Part shown: piece after piece, positions 17,701-26,213 of the stretch
How the letters are laid out: each line of letters starts with the position of its first letter
How positions within the stretch are numbered: position 1 is the stretch's first letter
Origin: Niastella sp966212235
GTDB lineage: Bacteria; Bacteroidota; Bacteroidia; Chitinophagales; Chitinophagaceae
DNA: 64,000 nt
Direction: 5' to 3'
Assembly (NCBI GenBank): GCA_966212235.1
Contig: CBIHPP010000013.1
Location: 1 to 64,000, forward strand
Made by a program: the position numbers and the translations under genes
Notes under the pieces: model-generated
What the model was told of the DNA's origin: nothing
The model's input: the letters and a program-made list of their open reading frames with translations, nothing else
The model's database searches: none

Positions 17701-17910
17701 GTGCTGGCACACACAAAGATCATTAAAGGGGCCAGGGCTACCGTTGGTGCGCAAAATCTGTACACGTTAACTCACTATACGGGCTTCGACCCCGAGGTAG
17801 GGGCTTACGTGGGTCGCGACGCTTCCAATAGCAACCAGGCCATCGGCCTCGACTACGGCCGGTACCCGTTGACACCCATTTATACCTTTAGCCTTAACGT
17901 AAACTTCTAA
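14749..17910 (+). CDS. SusC-family TonB-dependent outer-membrane transporter (mannan locus)
   Basis: An outer-membrane glycan importer of 1053 residues from the ATG at 14749. Earlier in-frame GTG (14701) and ATG (14716) starts exist, but the signal peptide (MLESLRLRVPLLLLCALF...FAQ) begins here. It contains a carboxypeptidase-regulatory-like domain (RRITGTITDDKGVPLAGATV), the SusC linker NDVVVVGYGRARR, a plug with EQALQGRAPGV and NIRGISSINGNTEPLYVIDG, and a 22-strand barrel ending in an aromatic strand (YTFSLNVNF). It pairs with the SusD gene 11 bases downstream. Base composition is higher in G+C than the genes before 14 kb. The neighbouring GH130, GH26 and GH27 suggest manno- or galactomanno-oligosaccharides as cargo. 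Confidence 0.95.
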   Translation: MLESLRLRVPLLLLCALFNLLAFAQGRRITGTITDDKGVPLAGATVTLKDTKIMATTDVAGKFTLNAPGNEHTIVVTHVSMIPREATVGENNMVSVSLVSRPGTMNDVVVVGYGRARRANLTTAQTSIGTKEIEKTINTTVEQALQGRAPGVYVTQNSGQPGGGISVNIRGISSINGNTEPLYVIDGVQIRGGGTANSSNPLAFLNPNDIEDMQILQGPSATAIYGSQATNGVILITTKRGRNGDFRINYNLQYNVQTPPKRFDVMNLPQYAQMQKDYKAIAGGTVREELLDPSILGPGTDWQNELFNNAAMQKHQLSLSGGSNNTTYYMSGEYLNQQGVAEGSGFKRYSFRMNLDNKPREWLTIGANLSYNQTKESLTTSQENIIIRAIQLSPEVPVKTLSGDWGGGDLTNPAHQFSPVNPIAISQLVTNTSTRRQFLGGLNLQFNLAKGLVARTSFNTTVNQGGTTLYTPTYAIGWAVNTTSSLTNGTSDNTYWNWNQLLEYNRQFGKHNLGVMVSHESQASTWKNVSGTRTGFLTNDIFDLNAGNATTATNSGGSGKWGMESYLGRLNYNYDNRYLLTGTIRRDGSVNFGPEKRWGTFPSVSVAWRVSEEPFFEVPFVSELKLRLETGLTGNQPGGNAAVYSPLSAGATPWGTGFLPSIYPNPLYQWEETNTRNIGLNIGLFNSRITIEADYYKKYTSNLLMDASFPWYMGTNGTGSVRPPTVNAGNLETNGWGISINTVNITSNDFRWESNLNLSRFRSEIKSLNTENAFFERSSWWLNQQDPWTQRSAIGYQPWLFRGYKTEGIFTSVEEINNSAVPVDNNGDRRPTQENGGIWLGDVKYRDMNGDGKIDVNDKTYIGNPWPKLFGGFTNTFTYKGFELSVLITATYGNDIYNFIAWENSNPNNINLGRNMLIEAMDYAKLSVDGSGKPVVLNPGTKVPRIISGADVNGTYARITDRYVEDGSYVRVKNVSLSYNLPAGVLAHTKIIKGARATVGAQNLYTLTHYTGFDPEVGAYVGRDASNSNQAIGLDYGRYPLTPIYTFSLNVNF

Positions 17911-17921
17911 AGCCTTTTAAC

Positions 17922-19640
17922 ATGAATACGCACAACTATATAAGATCAGTTGCAGCTTTAGGCCTTTCGCTGGCGCTGCTGGCGGGCTGCAAGAAAAATT
18001 TTTTGGAGAAGCCGCCAACCGATGCCATTGTGGATGCGGGCTTCTATAAAACCGACGAGCAGATAATGGCAGGCACCGCTTCTCTGTACAACCGGGTGTG
18101 GTTCGATTATAACGATAAGGCATATTATAACCTCGGCGACTTCCGTTCAGGAACCACCTTTTCGGCCTACAACGATCGTGGCAATGTATTGTTCAATACC
18201 ACGGCCGAGAACGGGGAGAACAACGCTTCCTGGAGAGCTTTCTATAATGTGGTCACACAAGCTAATCTTACCATCACTAATATAAACAAATTCGCGGGCG
18301 CCAAAGTATCTCCTTCCGTGAAGCAGATGGCGATTGCAGAAGCACGGTTTATGCGGGCCCTGGCCTATCGCTATTTGGTGATGAACTGGGGAGAAGTGCC
18401 TGTGATCACCGACAATATTGCATTGCAAACAAATCCGCTCAATGTTCGCAAAAGCACTAAGGCCAGTATATGGCGTTTTATTACCAGGGAAATGGTGGCC
18501 GTGGCCGCGGACCTGCCAACAACATCGGCACAACCCGGTCGTGTCAACCGCTGGACGGCAGAAGGAATGCTGGCCCGTTTTTACCTGACAAGGGCAGGGG
18601 TGGAAGCAACGTCACCGAACACCCGTAAACAGGAATTTCTGGACAGTGCCAAATACTATGCGCAACGGGTGATCAGTCAAAGCGGTTTGCAGTTGCTGCC
18701 GAAATATGAAGACCTTTTCAAATACCCCTATGATAATAATAAAGAATCCCTTTTTGAATTGCAGTGGGTGTACAGTCCGGGTAACTGGGGCGTTCAGAAC
18801 AGCATGCCTTCGTATCTGAATTTCAGCAACGACATCGCCAATGGTGATGGCTGGGGTGGCGACAAAAGCGCTACCTGGTGGATGATAAGCCAGTACGCAG
18901 GCTTTACCGCCTTCGGTGATACGATGTTGCAGGGCCGTACCATTGACCAACGGTTAAAGGCGACCTATATGCTGCCTGGTTTCTCCTATCCTGAAATTAC
19001 GCAAAGCGTTCCGGTGACCGTAAATCCTGCCGGAAAGCAAAAGCTGGTGGTGCCAAATACAAGCGGCGATGTGAACTTTGCTTCCATAAAAAAATATGTG
19101 GTAGGCAAGTCGGAAGATGTGGGCGGCGCACAACAGCAAGTCTATCCCAATAATACGTACATGATGCGGCTGGCAGAAATATATCTCATTTATGCGGAAG
19201 CCACATTGGGCAATAATGCCTCTACAAACGATGCTACCGCACTGCAATACTTCAACGCTGTACACACCCGTGCCGGTCTGGCGCCCCGCACCCTCAAGGA
19301 CCCGGTGACCGGTGACCTTACGCCACTTACCTGGGATGACATATTCTATGAGCGGGTGCTGGAGTTTGCCATGGAAAGTATGACCTGGTACGACCTGGTG
19401 CAGTTACACTACTACGATCCGGAAAAGGCTTATGGTATTATCAACAAACAGGACAGGGGTTTATTTAACATCAGGGTCGATGCATGGCCAAATGCTACCA
19501 CATGGACATTCAAGAAAACAAGCTGGGCCAACACGGAGAGAAAGGTGAATGCCAACAGCGGAAATTTCCGCTTACCCATCCCTTCAGCCGAATTAAGCCA
19601 GGCGCCCAATTTAAATGAACCGGCCGAAGAATACCCATAA
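17922..19640 (+). CDS. SusD/RagB-family surface glycan-binding lipoprotein (mannan locus)
   Basis: A 572-residue outer-membrane lipoprotein that forms the lid on the SusC barrel. The lipobox LLAGC places the lipidated cysteine at C23, followed by KKNFLEKPPTD, the usual SusD opening. TPR-like helices hold the typical segments AEARFMRALAYRYLVMNWG and MRLAEIYLIYAEAT, then FYERVLEFAMESMTWYDLVQ. Gene order and the 11-base gap show co-transcription with SusC 1. Length fits the family (500-650). Confidence 0.95.
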   Translation: MNTHNYIRSVAALGLSLALLAGCKKNFLEKPPTDAIVDAGFYKTDEQIMAGTASLYNRVWFDYNDKAYYNLGDFRSGTTFSAYNDRGNVLFNTTAENGENNASWRAFYNVVTQANLTITNINKFAGAKVSPSVKQMAIAEARFMRALAYRYLVMNWGEVPVITDNIALQTNPLNVRKSTKASIWRFITREMVAVAADLPTTSAQPGRVNRWTAEGMLARFYLTRAGVEATSPNTRKQEFLDSAKYYAQRVISQSGLQLLPKYEDLFKYPYDNNKESLFELQWVYSPGNWGVQNSMPSYLNFSNDIANGDGWGGDKSATWWMISQYAGFTAFGDTMLQGRTIDQRLKATYMLPGFSYPEITQSVPVTVNPAGKQKLVVPNTSGDVNFASIKKYVVGKSEDVGGAQQQVYPNNTYMMRLAEIYLIYAEATLGNNASTNDATALQYFNAVHTRAGLAPRTLKDPVTGDLTPLTWDDIFYERVLEFAMESMTWYDLVQLHYYDPEKAYGIINKQDRGLFNIRVDAWPNATTWTFKKTSWANTERKVNANSGNFRLPIPSAELSQAPNLNEPAEEYP

Positions 19641-19672
19641 GCCTACACCATCACAAAAAAATCAGTTCAATA

Positions 19673-20815
19673 ATGAGAACGATAAATACATTCATCGCTA
19701 TGCTGTTCATGGCCATTGCCGTTGGCAGCCTATTTACGGCCTGCAAAAAAGATGCAGACGGCAAGGGTGAACCAAAGGTTTCATACGTCCGGGTCACGAA
19801 TCCGGCTTCATCCGATTCGTTGTTGACAGGCGCGGCGCAAGGGAAGCTCATTGCCATCATTGGCGAAAACCTGGGTGGCGCAATGGAGATGTGGTTTAAC
19901 GACCAGCCAGCCACGCTGAACCCAACCTTTGTCACCAACACTTCTATCCTGGTAAATGTGCCGTCGCAAATTCCATTGGCCATTAACAATAAGCTCACTA
20001 TTGTTTTTAATAGCGGCAAAACGCTGTTGTATGATTTCTCAGTGCAAATCAGCAAGCCGGCGGTAAACAACATGCTTTCGGAGTTTGTGGCTGACGGCGA
20101 AGTGGCCGTTATAAGGGGAGATTATTTTTATCAACCGCTCACTGTAACATTTACCGGCGGCCAGGTGGGAACAGTGGTAGCCACTACTGATAAGCAGATC
20201 CAGGTTCGCATACCTACCGGTGCGCAACCTGGTCCGGTTACCGTAAAAACAAATTTCGGTGTAACCAGATCCAACTTTTGGTTCCGCGACAACCGCAATA
20301 TTTTTATCAGCAGCGACCCGTATGAGGGCTGGTGGAATGCGAGTTACGTAGTCACGGCGCCTGGCGCGGGCGACCCACCGAAGATCAACGGAAATTACAT
20401 CCGGTTTAATAAAGCGATCGGGGGCTGGAGTTGGAACGAAGTGGCAGGTGGCCCCGCAACGGCTATGCCTTTGCAAAGCAAAAACGTTCCCGATGCAGCC
20501 ATCTCAAAACCGGAGGATTACAATCTGAAATTCGAGGTGAATACGGTGAAACCCTACAACGCGAACATGTTGAAGATAAATGTGGCGCTCGGCGCTGAGG
20601 ACAATAACGCATACCTGTGGAAGCCTCCTTATGATACGAAGGGACAATGGCAAACTGTTGTCATTCCATTTGAAGAGGTGGTGGCCAGCTATGCCATAAA
20701 GCCGGTAGTGAACCCGAACGGATATTGGACCCGGCTGCTATTTCATGGCCCCGGTGACCTGGATGCAGATATTTCGTTCGACAACTTCCGGGTGGTACCA
20801 AAGGTTTCCCAATAA
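19673..20815 (+). CDS. IPT/TIG surface glycan-binding lipoprotein (SGBP-B like)
   Basis: A 380-residue lipoprotein with lipobox LFTAC (C24). Two IPT/TIG immunoglobulin-like repeats (about residues 35-205, with GKLIAIIGENLGG and GEVAVIRGDYFYQPL) act as a stalk. The C-terminal ~175 residues form a beta-sandwich with many tryptophans (YEGWWNASY, GGWSWNEVAGG, DNNAYLWKPPYD) and end DISFDNFRVV, the pattern of the glycan-binding domain of surface glycan-binding protein B. It follows SusD by 32 bases and precedes a second IPT protein, as in many SusE/SusF-position genes. It would capture polysaccharide at the cell surface; it has no catalytic motif. Confidence 0.85.
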   Translation: MRTINTFIAMLFMAIAVGSLFTACKKDADGKGEPKVSYVRVTNPASSDSLLTGAAQGKLIAIIGENLGGAMEMWFNDQPATLNPTFVTNTSILVNVPSQIPLAINNKLTIVFNSGKTLLYDFSVQISKPAVNNMLSEFVADGEVAVIRGDYFYQPLTVTFTGGQVGTVVATTDKQIQVRIPTGAQPGPVTVKTNFGVTRSNFWFRDNRNIFISSDPYEGWWNASYVVTAPGAGDPPKINGNYIRFNKAIGGWSWNEVAGGPATAMPLQSKNVPDAAISKPEDYNLKFEVNTVKPYNANMLKINVALGAEDNNAYLWKPPYDTKGQWQTVVIPFEEVVASYAIKPVVNPNGYWTRLLFHGPGDLDADISFDNFRVVPKVSQ

Positions 20816-20841
20816 TTAACACTAACGATCAACTCATTGTT

Positions 20842-22164
20842 ATGGTTCAACTAACGAACAGCAGGCTCATGGGGTTTTGCTGCGCCATCTTCGCCCTTTG
20901 TTTTTTTGCCTGTAAAAAGGACGACGACAAAGGCAACGATCAAATACAATTGTTCAGTTTTGGCCCAACCGGCGCCAGGCATGGTGACACCCTGCGCTTT
21001 GTGGGTAGCCATTTAACTCAGGTCACGGCCATCCACTTCACCGGGAACAACGCTGTAGTGGAGAATAGCGCATTCATACAACAAACCGGCGAATTGATCC
21101 TGGCCATAGTGCCGGCGTCAGCAGAAAGAGGTTTTGTTACTTTGAAGACGCCAAAGGGCGATATCGTTTCAAAGACCCGGTTCAACCTTAATGTGAAAGC
21201 GGCTGCCAGCATTACCAGCATGACGTTAACGGCCCGTCCGGGAGACCAGATCACCCTTAAGGGAAACTATCTCAACTGGGTAAAGCGCATTGTTTTCAAC
21301 CGCGATAAAGCAGTGACCACTTTTATCAGCCAGTCGCTCAATGAACTGGTAGTAAAAGTGCCGGGGGATGCGCAATCCGGACGGCTAATCGTCACTTTCG
21401 GTGGTACCGATACGATTGACGTGGAAACGGCAGACAGCCTGAAAGTGGTCTTACCCGCCATCACTTCGATGACGCCAAATCCGGTTGATCCATCCACCAA
21501 TTTAACCATTACCGGAACAAACCTCGACCTCGTATCCGGCATTGCTTTTACCGGCGTACCCGCCGCTGTAACCAGTTTTGTGAGCCAGTCGTCAACAGCA
21601 ATTGTTGTACAGGTTCCGGCGACTGCGTTCAGGGGAAAAATTACGCTGAATATTAAGAACTCGAACTTATTTGTACGTTCAGCGCAAGACCTTGTCATCA
21701 ACGGTTCTGCCGTTACGCCTCATGTTGTTTACGACAATGCATTGAATACTGATTGGGATAAATGGGGAGGTTGGGGCACTACCGTACAGGACATGGCCAA
21801 TACCGACCAGCCCAATTCCGGGGCCAATGCTATCAAAGTTACCTACTCCGATGCGTATGGCGCTTTGCAGTTGCACCCAAAGGTCAATTTTCCGTTTCCG
21901 GGTGTGTACACAAAACTGCGGATCTCCATTTACGGTGGCGCCAATGCCACGGCAACGTCAAGCATTTCCATCTATGTCAAGGACAATACAGATCCAACTG
22001 ATGCGCAGACCAAGATATTAACGATTGTACCTGGCGTTTATACCACCTATGATATACCCCTGTCGGATTTCTCTAATAACCCGGCGAAGATCAATGAATT
22101 CGTGATTAAGAATTATGGTACGGCAAACATGACTGTTTATATAGATGATATTACCTTCCTGTAG
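20842..22164 (+). CDS. Second IPT/TIG surface glycan-binding lipoprotein
   Basis: A 440-residue lipoprotein with lipobox FFAC (C24) and a lysine/aspartate-rich spacer (KKDDDKGND). Three IPT/TIG repeats (GDTLRFVGSHL, GDQITLKGNYL, NLTITGTNLD) run to residue ~285. A jelly-roll domain follows that looks like a carbohydrate-binding module (VVYDNALNTDWDKWGGWG to VYIDDITFL). It differs from the preceding protein in having one more repeat and a different C-terminal domain, so the pair may bind different parts of the same glycan. It is co-directional with SusC/SusD, 26 bases after the previous stop. The ligand is inferred from the neighbours only. Confidence 0.8.
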   Translation: MVQLTNSRLMGFCCAIFALCFFACKKDDDKGNDQIQLFSFGPTGARHGDTLRFVGSHLTQVTAIHFTGNNAVVENSAFIQQTGELILAIVPASAERGFVTLKTPKGDIVSKTRFNLNVKAAASITSMTLTARPGDQITLKGNYLNWVKRIVFNRDKAVTTFISQSLNELVVKVPGDAQSGRLIVTFGGTDTIDVETADSLKVVLPAITSMTPNPVDPSTNLTITGTNLDLVSGIAFTGVPAAVTSFVSQSSTAIVVQVPATAFRGKITLNIKNSNLFVRSAQDLVINGSAVTPHVVYDNALNTDWDKWGGWGTTVQDMANTDQPNSGANAIKVTYSDAYGALQLHPKVNFPFPGVYTKLRISIYGGANATATSSISIYVKDNTDPTDAQTKILTIVPGVYTTYDIPLSDFSNNPAKINEFVIKNYGTANMTVYIDDITFL

Positions 22165-22206
22165 GAGTAAAGCAGGAGGCTTAGCAAGGCAATAAAATCA
22201 GAGAGC

Positions 22207-23412
22207 ATGAATACAGTATTTGAAAAAAGGTTGAACGCACTGGAAACAGCTTACACCACCCTGGTGACCCAAAAGAACGAAAAAGAGGAGCGAGGTAACG
22301 GTGTATATGATCGCTACCGGTACCCTGTGTTGACCGCAGCCCATGCGCCGCTGTTCTGGCGGTACGATCTTAACAAAGATGCTAATCCTTACCTGATGGA
22401 ACGGTTCGGTATCAACGCAACGTTCAATGCAGGTGCCATCAGGTTGAACGGCAAATACTACCTGATCGCAAGAGCAGAAGGTGCCGACCGGAAATCGTTT
22501 TTTGCCATCGCTGAAAGTCAAAATGGCATTGATAATTTTCGTTTTTGGGATTATCCTATTGATCTTTCACAGGTAGAAGTTCCCGATACGAATGTATATG
22601 ATATGCGTTTGGTTCAGCACGAGGATGGATGGATCTATGGTTTGTTTTGTACCGAAAGAAAAGATCCCGCCGCCTCACCCGACGACCAGTCTTCCGCCAT
22701 AGCACAATGCGGCATTGTGCGTACCAAAGACTTGTTGCAGTGGGAACGGTTGGCCGATTTGAAAACACCGTCGCCACAACAACGCAACGTGGTGCTGCAC
22801 CCGGAGTTCGTTAATGGCAAATATGCTTTTTATACACGACCGCAGGATGGTTTTATCACCACTGGTAAAGGTGGCGGCATTGGCTTTGGACTAAGTACAC
22901 AAATTGAGAAAGCTGTAATCGACGAAGAAACCGTGATTGACCCGAAAGTGTACCACACCGTTTATGAATTAAAGAATGGCCTTGGCCCGGCGCCTATTAA
23001 GACTGAAAAAGGATGGCTGCACCTGGCGCACGGCGTTCGTAACACGGCTGCTGGTTTGCGTTATACCTTGTATATGTTTATGACCGATTTACACAACCCT
23101 GCTAAGATCATTCACAAACCGGCAGGGTATTTCATGGCGCCGGAAGGAGAGGAGCGCATCGGCGATGTATCGAACGTTTTGTTCAGCAACGGCTGGATTG
23201 CCGATGACAACGGAACGGTGTACATCTATTATGCTTCATCCGATACCAGGCTGCACGTGGCCACCAGTACGATAGAACAGTTGGTTGATTATGTCGTAAA
23301 CACGCCGCAAGACGGCTTTACCTCAGCCGCTTCGGTAGGCACGCTGATGCAAATCATCAACGCGAACAAAGCGCTGGCTAAAAAAACTATGATGGAACCC
23401 GTTCGGTTCTAA
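22207..23412 (+). CDS. GH130 phosphorylase, probably 4-O-beta-D-mannosyl-D-glucose phosphorylase (GH130_1)
   Basis: A 401-residue cytoplasmic enzyme (no signal peptide) that would split mannosyl-glucose with phosphate into mannose 1-phosphate and glucose. It shows the GH130_1 pattern: RYPVLTAAHAPLFWRYDLN, ERFGINATFNAGAI, YYLIARAEGADRKSFFA and VYDMRLVQHEDGWIYG with the probable catalytic Asp, then CTERKDP. Length fits (about 390-400). It is the last gene of the SusC/SusD run and is closed by a perfect hairpin terminator. In known mannan pathways it works with a cellobiose/mannobiose 2-epimerase and an inner-membrane transporter; neither is in the window. Confidence 0.9.
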   Translation: MNTVFEKRLNALETAYTTLVTQKNEKEERGNGVYDRYRYPVLTAAHAPLFWRYDLNKDANPYLMERFGINATFNAGAIRLNGKYYLIARAEGADRKSFFAIAESQNGIDNFRFWDYPIDLSQVEVPDTNVYDMRLVQHEDGWIYGLFCTERKDPAASPDDQSSAIAQCGIVRTKDLLQWERLADLKTPSPQQRNVVLHPEFVNGKYAFYTRPQDGFITTGKGGGIGFGLSTQIEKAVIDEETVIDPKVYHTVYELKNGLGPAPIKTEKGWLHLAHGVRNTAAGLRYTLYMFMTDLHNPAKIIHKPAGYFMAPEGEERIGDVSNVLFSNGWIADDNGTVYIYYASSDTRLHVATSTIEQLVDYVVNTPQDGFTSAASVGTLMQIINANKALAKKTMMEPVRF

Positions 23413-23423
23413 ATAAAACGACA

Positions 23424-23603
23424 TCAGGGAGCCTTCAGATCCAAAGATCTGAAGGCTTTTTGTGCATCAACAGCATTACCCGGCGCAAAACGCCATACAT
23501 TATCCATCAGTAACTTCTCCCTTGTTACGGCAACCGTTTGTTGCGCTGACAAAAAAGAATGTAGGGTCATTAAAAAAATAAGAAATAAGAAAGTATGTTT
23601 CAT
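23424..23603 (-). pseudogene. 5' stub of a GH2 (beta-mannosidase/beta-galactosidase-like) gene
   Basis: A 59-codon minus-strand frame starts at the ATG at 23603, only 9 bases after the GH26 stop. It has a full signal peptide (MKHTFLFLIFLMTLHSFLSA, then QQ) followed by VTREKLLMDNVWRFAPGNAV and DAQKAF, which is how many Bacteroidota GH2 glycosidases begin (ERLLMDxxWRFAxGxAxD). The frame then runs into the inverted repeat of the GH130 terminator and stops. A real GH2 gene would continue for ~800 more codons, so only the 5' end survives, presumably after a deletion. It was probably a GH26-GH2 operon for mannan. The GH2 call rests on a short stretch. Confidence 0.6.
23430..23461 (+). terminator. 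Rho-independent terminator of the GH130 operon
   Basis: AGCCTTCAGATC (23430-23441) pairs perfectly with GATCTGAAGGCT (23446-23457), loop CAAA, then TTTT. It lies 17 bases after the GH130 stop. Confidence 0.92.
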
Positions 23604-23612
23604 AAAACGGGA

Positions 23613-24713
23613 TCACTTTAAAGAAGGCATTTCATCCAGTGTAATAACATAACTGCTGGAAAACATTTTTTTCCAAAGGTCTAATGAATTGTGAGTGCTA
23701 CTGCGGGTATAGTCACCGTACCAGGTCATATACCATGACCATGATGCTTTATCTTTAATCAAACTATCTACATCGGGTATTGAACCGCATTCGGAGATGG
23801 TTACCATTTTTTTAGTCCCATACAGGGTATTCATAGCATTGAATTCCGTAATTAATGAGGAGTGGTCCCCCTGCCTGTATATATCTCTTCCCACAATATC
23901 GACGTATTCATCACCGGGATACCATGACTGATCATTGGGCTCACGTGTCCAAACCCAAATCAGGTTTCGCAGGTTATGATGATTGACAAGGCGATCGTAC
24001 ATCAATTGATATAACTTTTTACATGGCGCGGCCCCTTTGGCGCCCCACCAAAACCAGCCCCCGGCAGCTTCGTGTAAAGGACGCCAGATTACAGGAACTT
24101 TCTGGTCTTGCAGTTTCTTCAATAAGCCTGCAACAAAATCAATATCCTTAATAATTGCCTTGTATTCTGCCGAAGCGGTGTCATTGACTTTGGATATATC
24201 AAAGGAAGTTTTATTGCTATAAAATTCTTCTGTCAATCTGGAAGGATCTCTCCAATGCCATACGAACACCGGAATGCCGTTTTTGTCCCAGTATGTTTTT
24301 GCATCTTTAATGGGTTGTTCATTATCATACCAGGAATAGCCACGGTTACAATGCATAAAATCGAGCCCGATAATAGCAGGCTCTTTGCCGGTATTGGTTT
24401 TAAGCCAGTTGGTTTCATCGAAACTATTTAACGTCATCACACCCGACAAAATGTTTTTACCATAATTGACTTTTAAAAATTTATAAAGGGCGGTCGCTTC
24501 GGTTGTAGCATTTGGCGTGACCAGACCGGCGTTGATATTGAAACGGCTTGTTGAAGGGGGCGGTGGTGGATTAGTTGAAGGGTTATCCGTTTTTTCACTC
24601 TTATTGCAACACAGAAGCAAGATACCTGCAGTTGCCAAAATGGTAGAGAAAATAAAAGTTGTACGAAGTTTAAAAATTAATGTTGTTGAAGCTTGAAATA
24701 TATAGTTTGACAT
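23613..24713 (-). CDS. GH26 endo-beta-1,4-mannanase, lipoprotein
   Basis: A surface lipoprotein that would cut the mannan backbone. The start is uncertain: in-frame ATGs lie at 24731 and 24713 and a TTG at 24734; from 24713 the protein has 366 residues. A long hydrophobic leader ends in LLLCCNKSEK, where a cysteine would be lipidated, followed by a Pro/Ser-rich spacer. The GH26 barrel shows the acid/base Glu in WRPLHEAAGGWFWW, a WVWTREPNDQSWYPG strand with VDIVGRDIY, and the nucleophile Glu in VTISECGSIPD. It is transcribed away from GH27 and was followed by a GH2 gene of which only the start remains. With GH27 and GH130 it points to galactomannan or glucomannan. Confidence 0.9.
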   Translation of the reverse strand: MSNYIFQASTTLIFKLRTTFIFSTILATAGILLLCCNKSEKTDNPSTNPPPPPSTSRFNINAGLVTPNATTEATALYKFLKVNYGKNILSGVMTLNSFDETNWLKTNTGKEPAIIGLDFMHCNRGYSWYDNEQPIKDAKTYWDKNGIPVFVWHWRDPSRLTEEFYSNKTSFDISKVNDTASAEYKAIIKDIDFVAGLLKKLQDQKVPVIWRPLHEAAGGWFWWGAKGAAPCKKLYQLMYDRLVNHHNLRNLIWVWTREPNDQSWYPGDEYVDIVGRDIYRQGDHSSLITEFNAMNTLYGTKKMVTISECGSIPDVDSLIKDKASWSWYMTWYGDYTRSSTHNSLDLWKKMFSSSYVITLDEMPSLK

Positions 24714-24838
24714 ACAGCATTCGTATGCCATCAAAAGTAATTTTTATAAGAGTAGCATTATGGCACTATTTTGACCATTTAACGTTACTTTCTTGCTTGT
24801 TGTAGGTTACCAGTTATTGCTGCTTTAATTTTAGCGCA

Positions 24839-26074
24839 ATGAAGAAAGCATTATTTGCCATTTGCAGTATTGTTGTACCGGTAATAACCTGTATTGCCCA
24901 GGGTAATAACTACGTACAAAACTATTCGAAGTATCCCGGGCTGGCGCTTACGCCACCTATGGGATGGAACAGTTGGAACAAATTTGCCTGTAATGTAGAT
25001 GAAAATATGGTCCGCCAGCAGGCCGATGCCATGGTGGCGTCGGGGATGCGCGATGCGGGTTATACCTATATTAATATCGATGATTGCTGGCATGGCGATC
25101 GCGACAGCCTTGGTTTTATTCATCCCGACCCAAAGCGTTTTCCTTCAGGCATGAAAGCACTGGCCGATTATGTACACTCGATAGGATTGAAGCTGGGCAT
25201 ATATTCCGATGCCGGATCGCAAACCTGTGGTGGAAGACCCGGTAGCCGGGGTTATGAATTTCAGGATGCGTTTATGTATGCTCAATGGGGCATCGACTAC
25301 CTGAAATATGATTGGTGTAATACCGAAGGTCTAAAAACCGAAGGCGCTTACAAAACCATTACAGCGGCTTTACGTAAAGCGGGTCGGCCCATAGTGCTTA
25401 GCATTTGCGAATGGGGCAATTCCAATCCCTGGAGCTGGGCTGCCAACGTAGGCCATCTTTGGCGCACCACGGGTGATATCTGTAATCAATGGGAAGGCGT
25501 GAAGAACCACGGTACGTGGAGCTCGCTCAGCATTATGAAGATCCTTGAACAGCAGGACAGCCTGCGCACATATGCCGGTCCGGGTCACTGGAACGATCCC
25601 GATATGCTGGAAATAGGCAATGGGCTGCCGGTAAATGAAGATCGTGCTCATTTCTCCATGTGGGCTATGATCGCGGCGCCATTGATAGCAGGTAACGATC
25701 TGCGTAGTATGAGCGCCGAAACAAAAGAGATCCTCACCAATAAAGAAGTAATTGCAATAGACCAGGATACCCTGGGCATCCAGGGATTTCGTTTTTCGGT
25801 GAAAGACAGTCTCGAAATTTGGTGTAAACCTTTATCCAAAGGGGACTGGGCCATTGTCTTTCTCAACAGGAACAGTCGATCACAAACTGTCTCCTTCAAC
25901 TGGGCCACTCAGCTGATCCAGGATACCCTTTTCAACTGGAGTGTAGACGCAACCCATATTACTTACCGCCTCCGCAATCTGTGGATGAAAAAAGAGAGCG
26001 GTGATACCAGGAAGCCCCTGCAGGCTACGGTACCTGCGCATGATGTGCTGATGCTGCGATTGATAAAGCAGTAA
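24839..26074 (+). CDS. GH27 alpha-galactosidase
   Basis: A 411-residue secreted enzyme that removes alpha-1,6-galactose side groups. The signal peptide ends at residue ~21 (CIAQ). The barrel begins LALTPPMGWNSWNKFACNV. The nucleophile is D158 in LKYDWCN and the acid/base is D213 in WRTTGDI. AGPGHWNDPDML and the C-terminal beta-domain complete the family picture. Paired cysteines (CxVD..., DDCW, SQTCGG, YDWC) match the disulfides of secreted GH27 enzymes. It is divergent from GH26 with 125 bases between the start codons, so the two probably share a control region. Galactomannan is the natural joint substrate. Confidence 0.95.
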   Translation: MKKALFAICSIVVPVITCIAQGNNYVQNYSKYPGLALTPPMGWNSWNKFACNVDENMVRQQADAMVASGMRDAGYTYINIDDCWHGDRDSLGFIHPDPKRFPSGMKALADYVHSIGLKLGIYSDAGSQTCGGRPGSRGYEFQDAFMYAQWGIDYLKYDWCNTEGLKTEGAYKTITAALRKAGRPIVLSICEWGNSNPWSWAANVGHLWRTTGDICNQWEGVKNHGTWSSLSIMKILEQQDSLRTYAGPGHWNDPDMLEIGNGLPVNEDRAHFSMWAMIAAPLIAGNDLRSMSAETKEILTNKEVIAIDQDTLGIQGFRFSVKDSLEIWCKPLSKGDWAIVFLNRNSRSQTVSFNWATQLIQDTLFNWSVDATHITYRLRNLWMKKESGDTRKPLQATVPAHDVLMLRLIKQ

Positions 26075-26160
26075 ACAATAACCGTTGTAGAGAATGAAAT
26101 GTATGCATATTTTAGTCACAATGAAGCACGTCGATAATGCTTCGGCAAGCGGATAAAATA

Positions 26161-26197
26161 AAAAAAGCCCTCCTGAAACATCGCGGGAAGGCTTTTG
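26161..26197. terminator. Bidirectional terminator between GH27 and the small secreted protein
   Basis: AAAAGCCCTCC pairs with GGAAGGCTTTT (one mismatch) across an 11-14-base loop, with A-run and T-run flanks, so it can serve GH27 (+) and the 26214 gene (-). Confidence 0.7.
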
Positions 26198-26213
26198 CAT
26201 TGTGTTAGTTATC

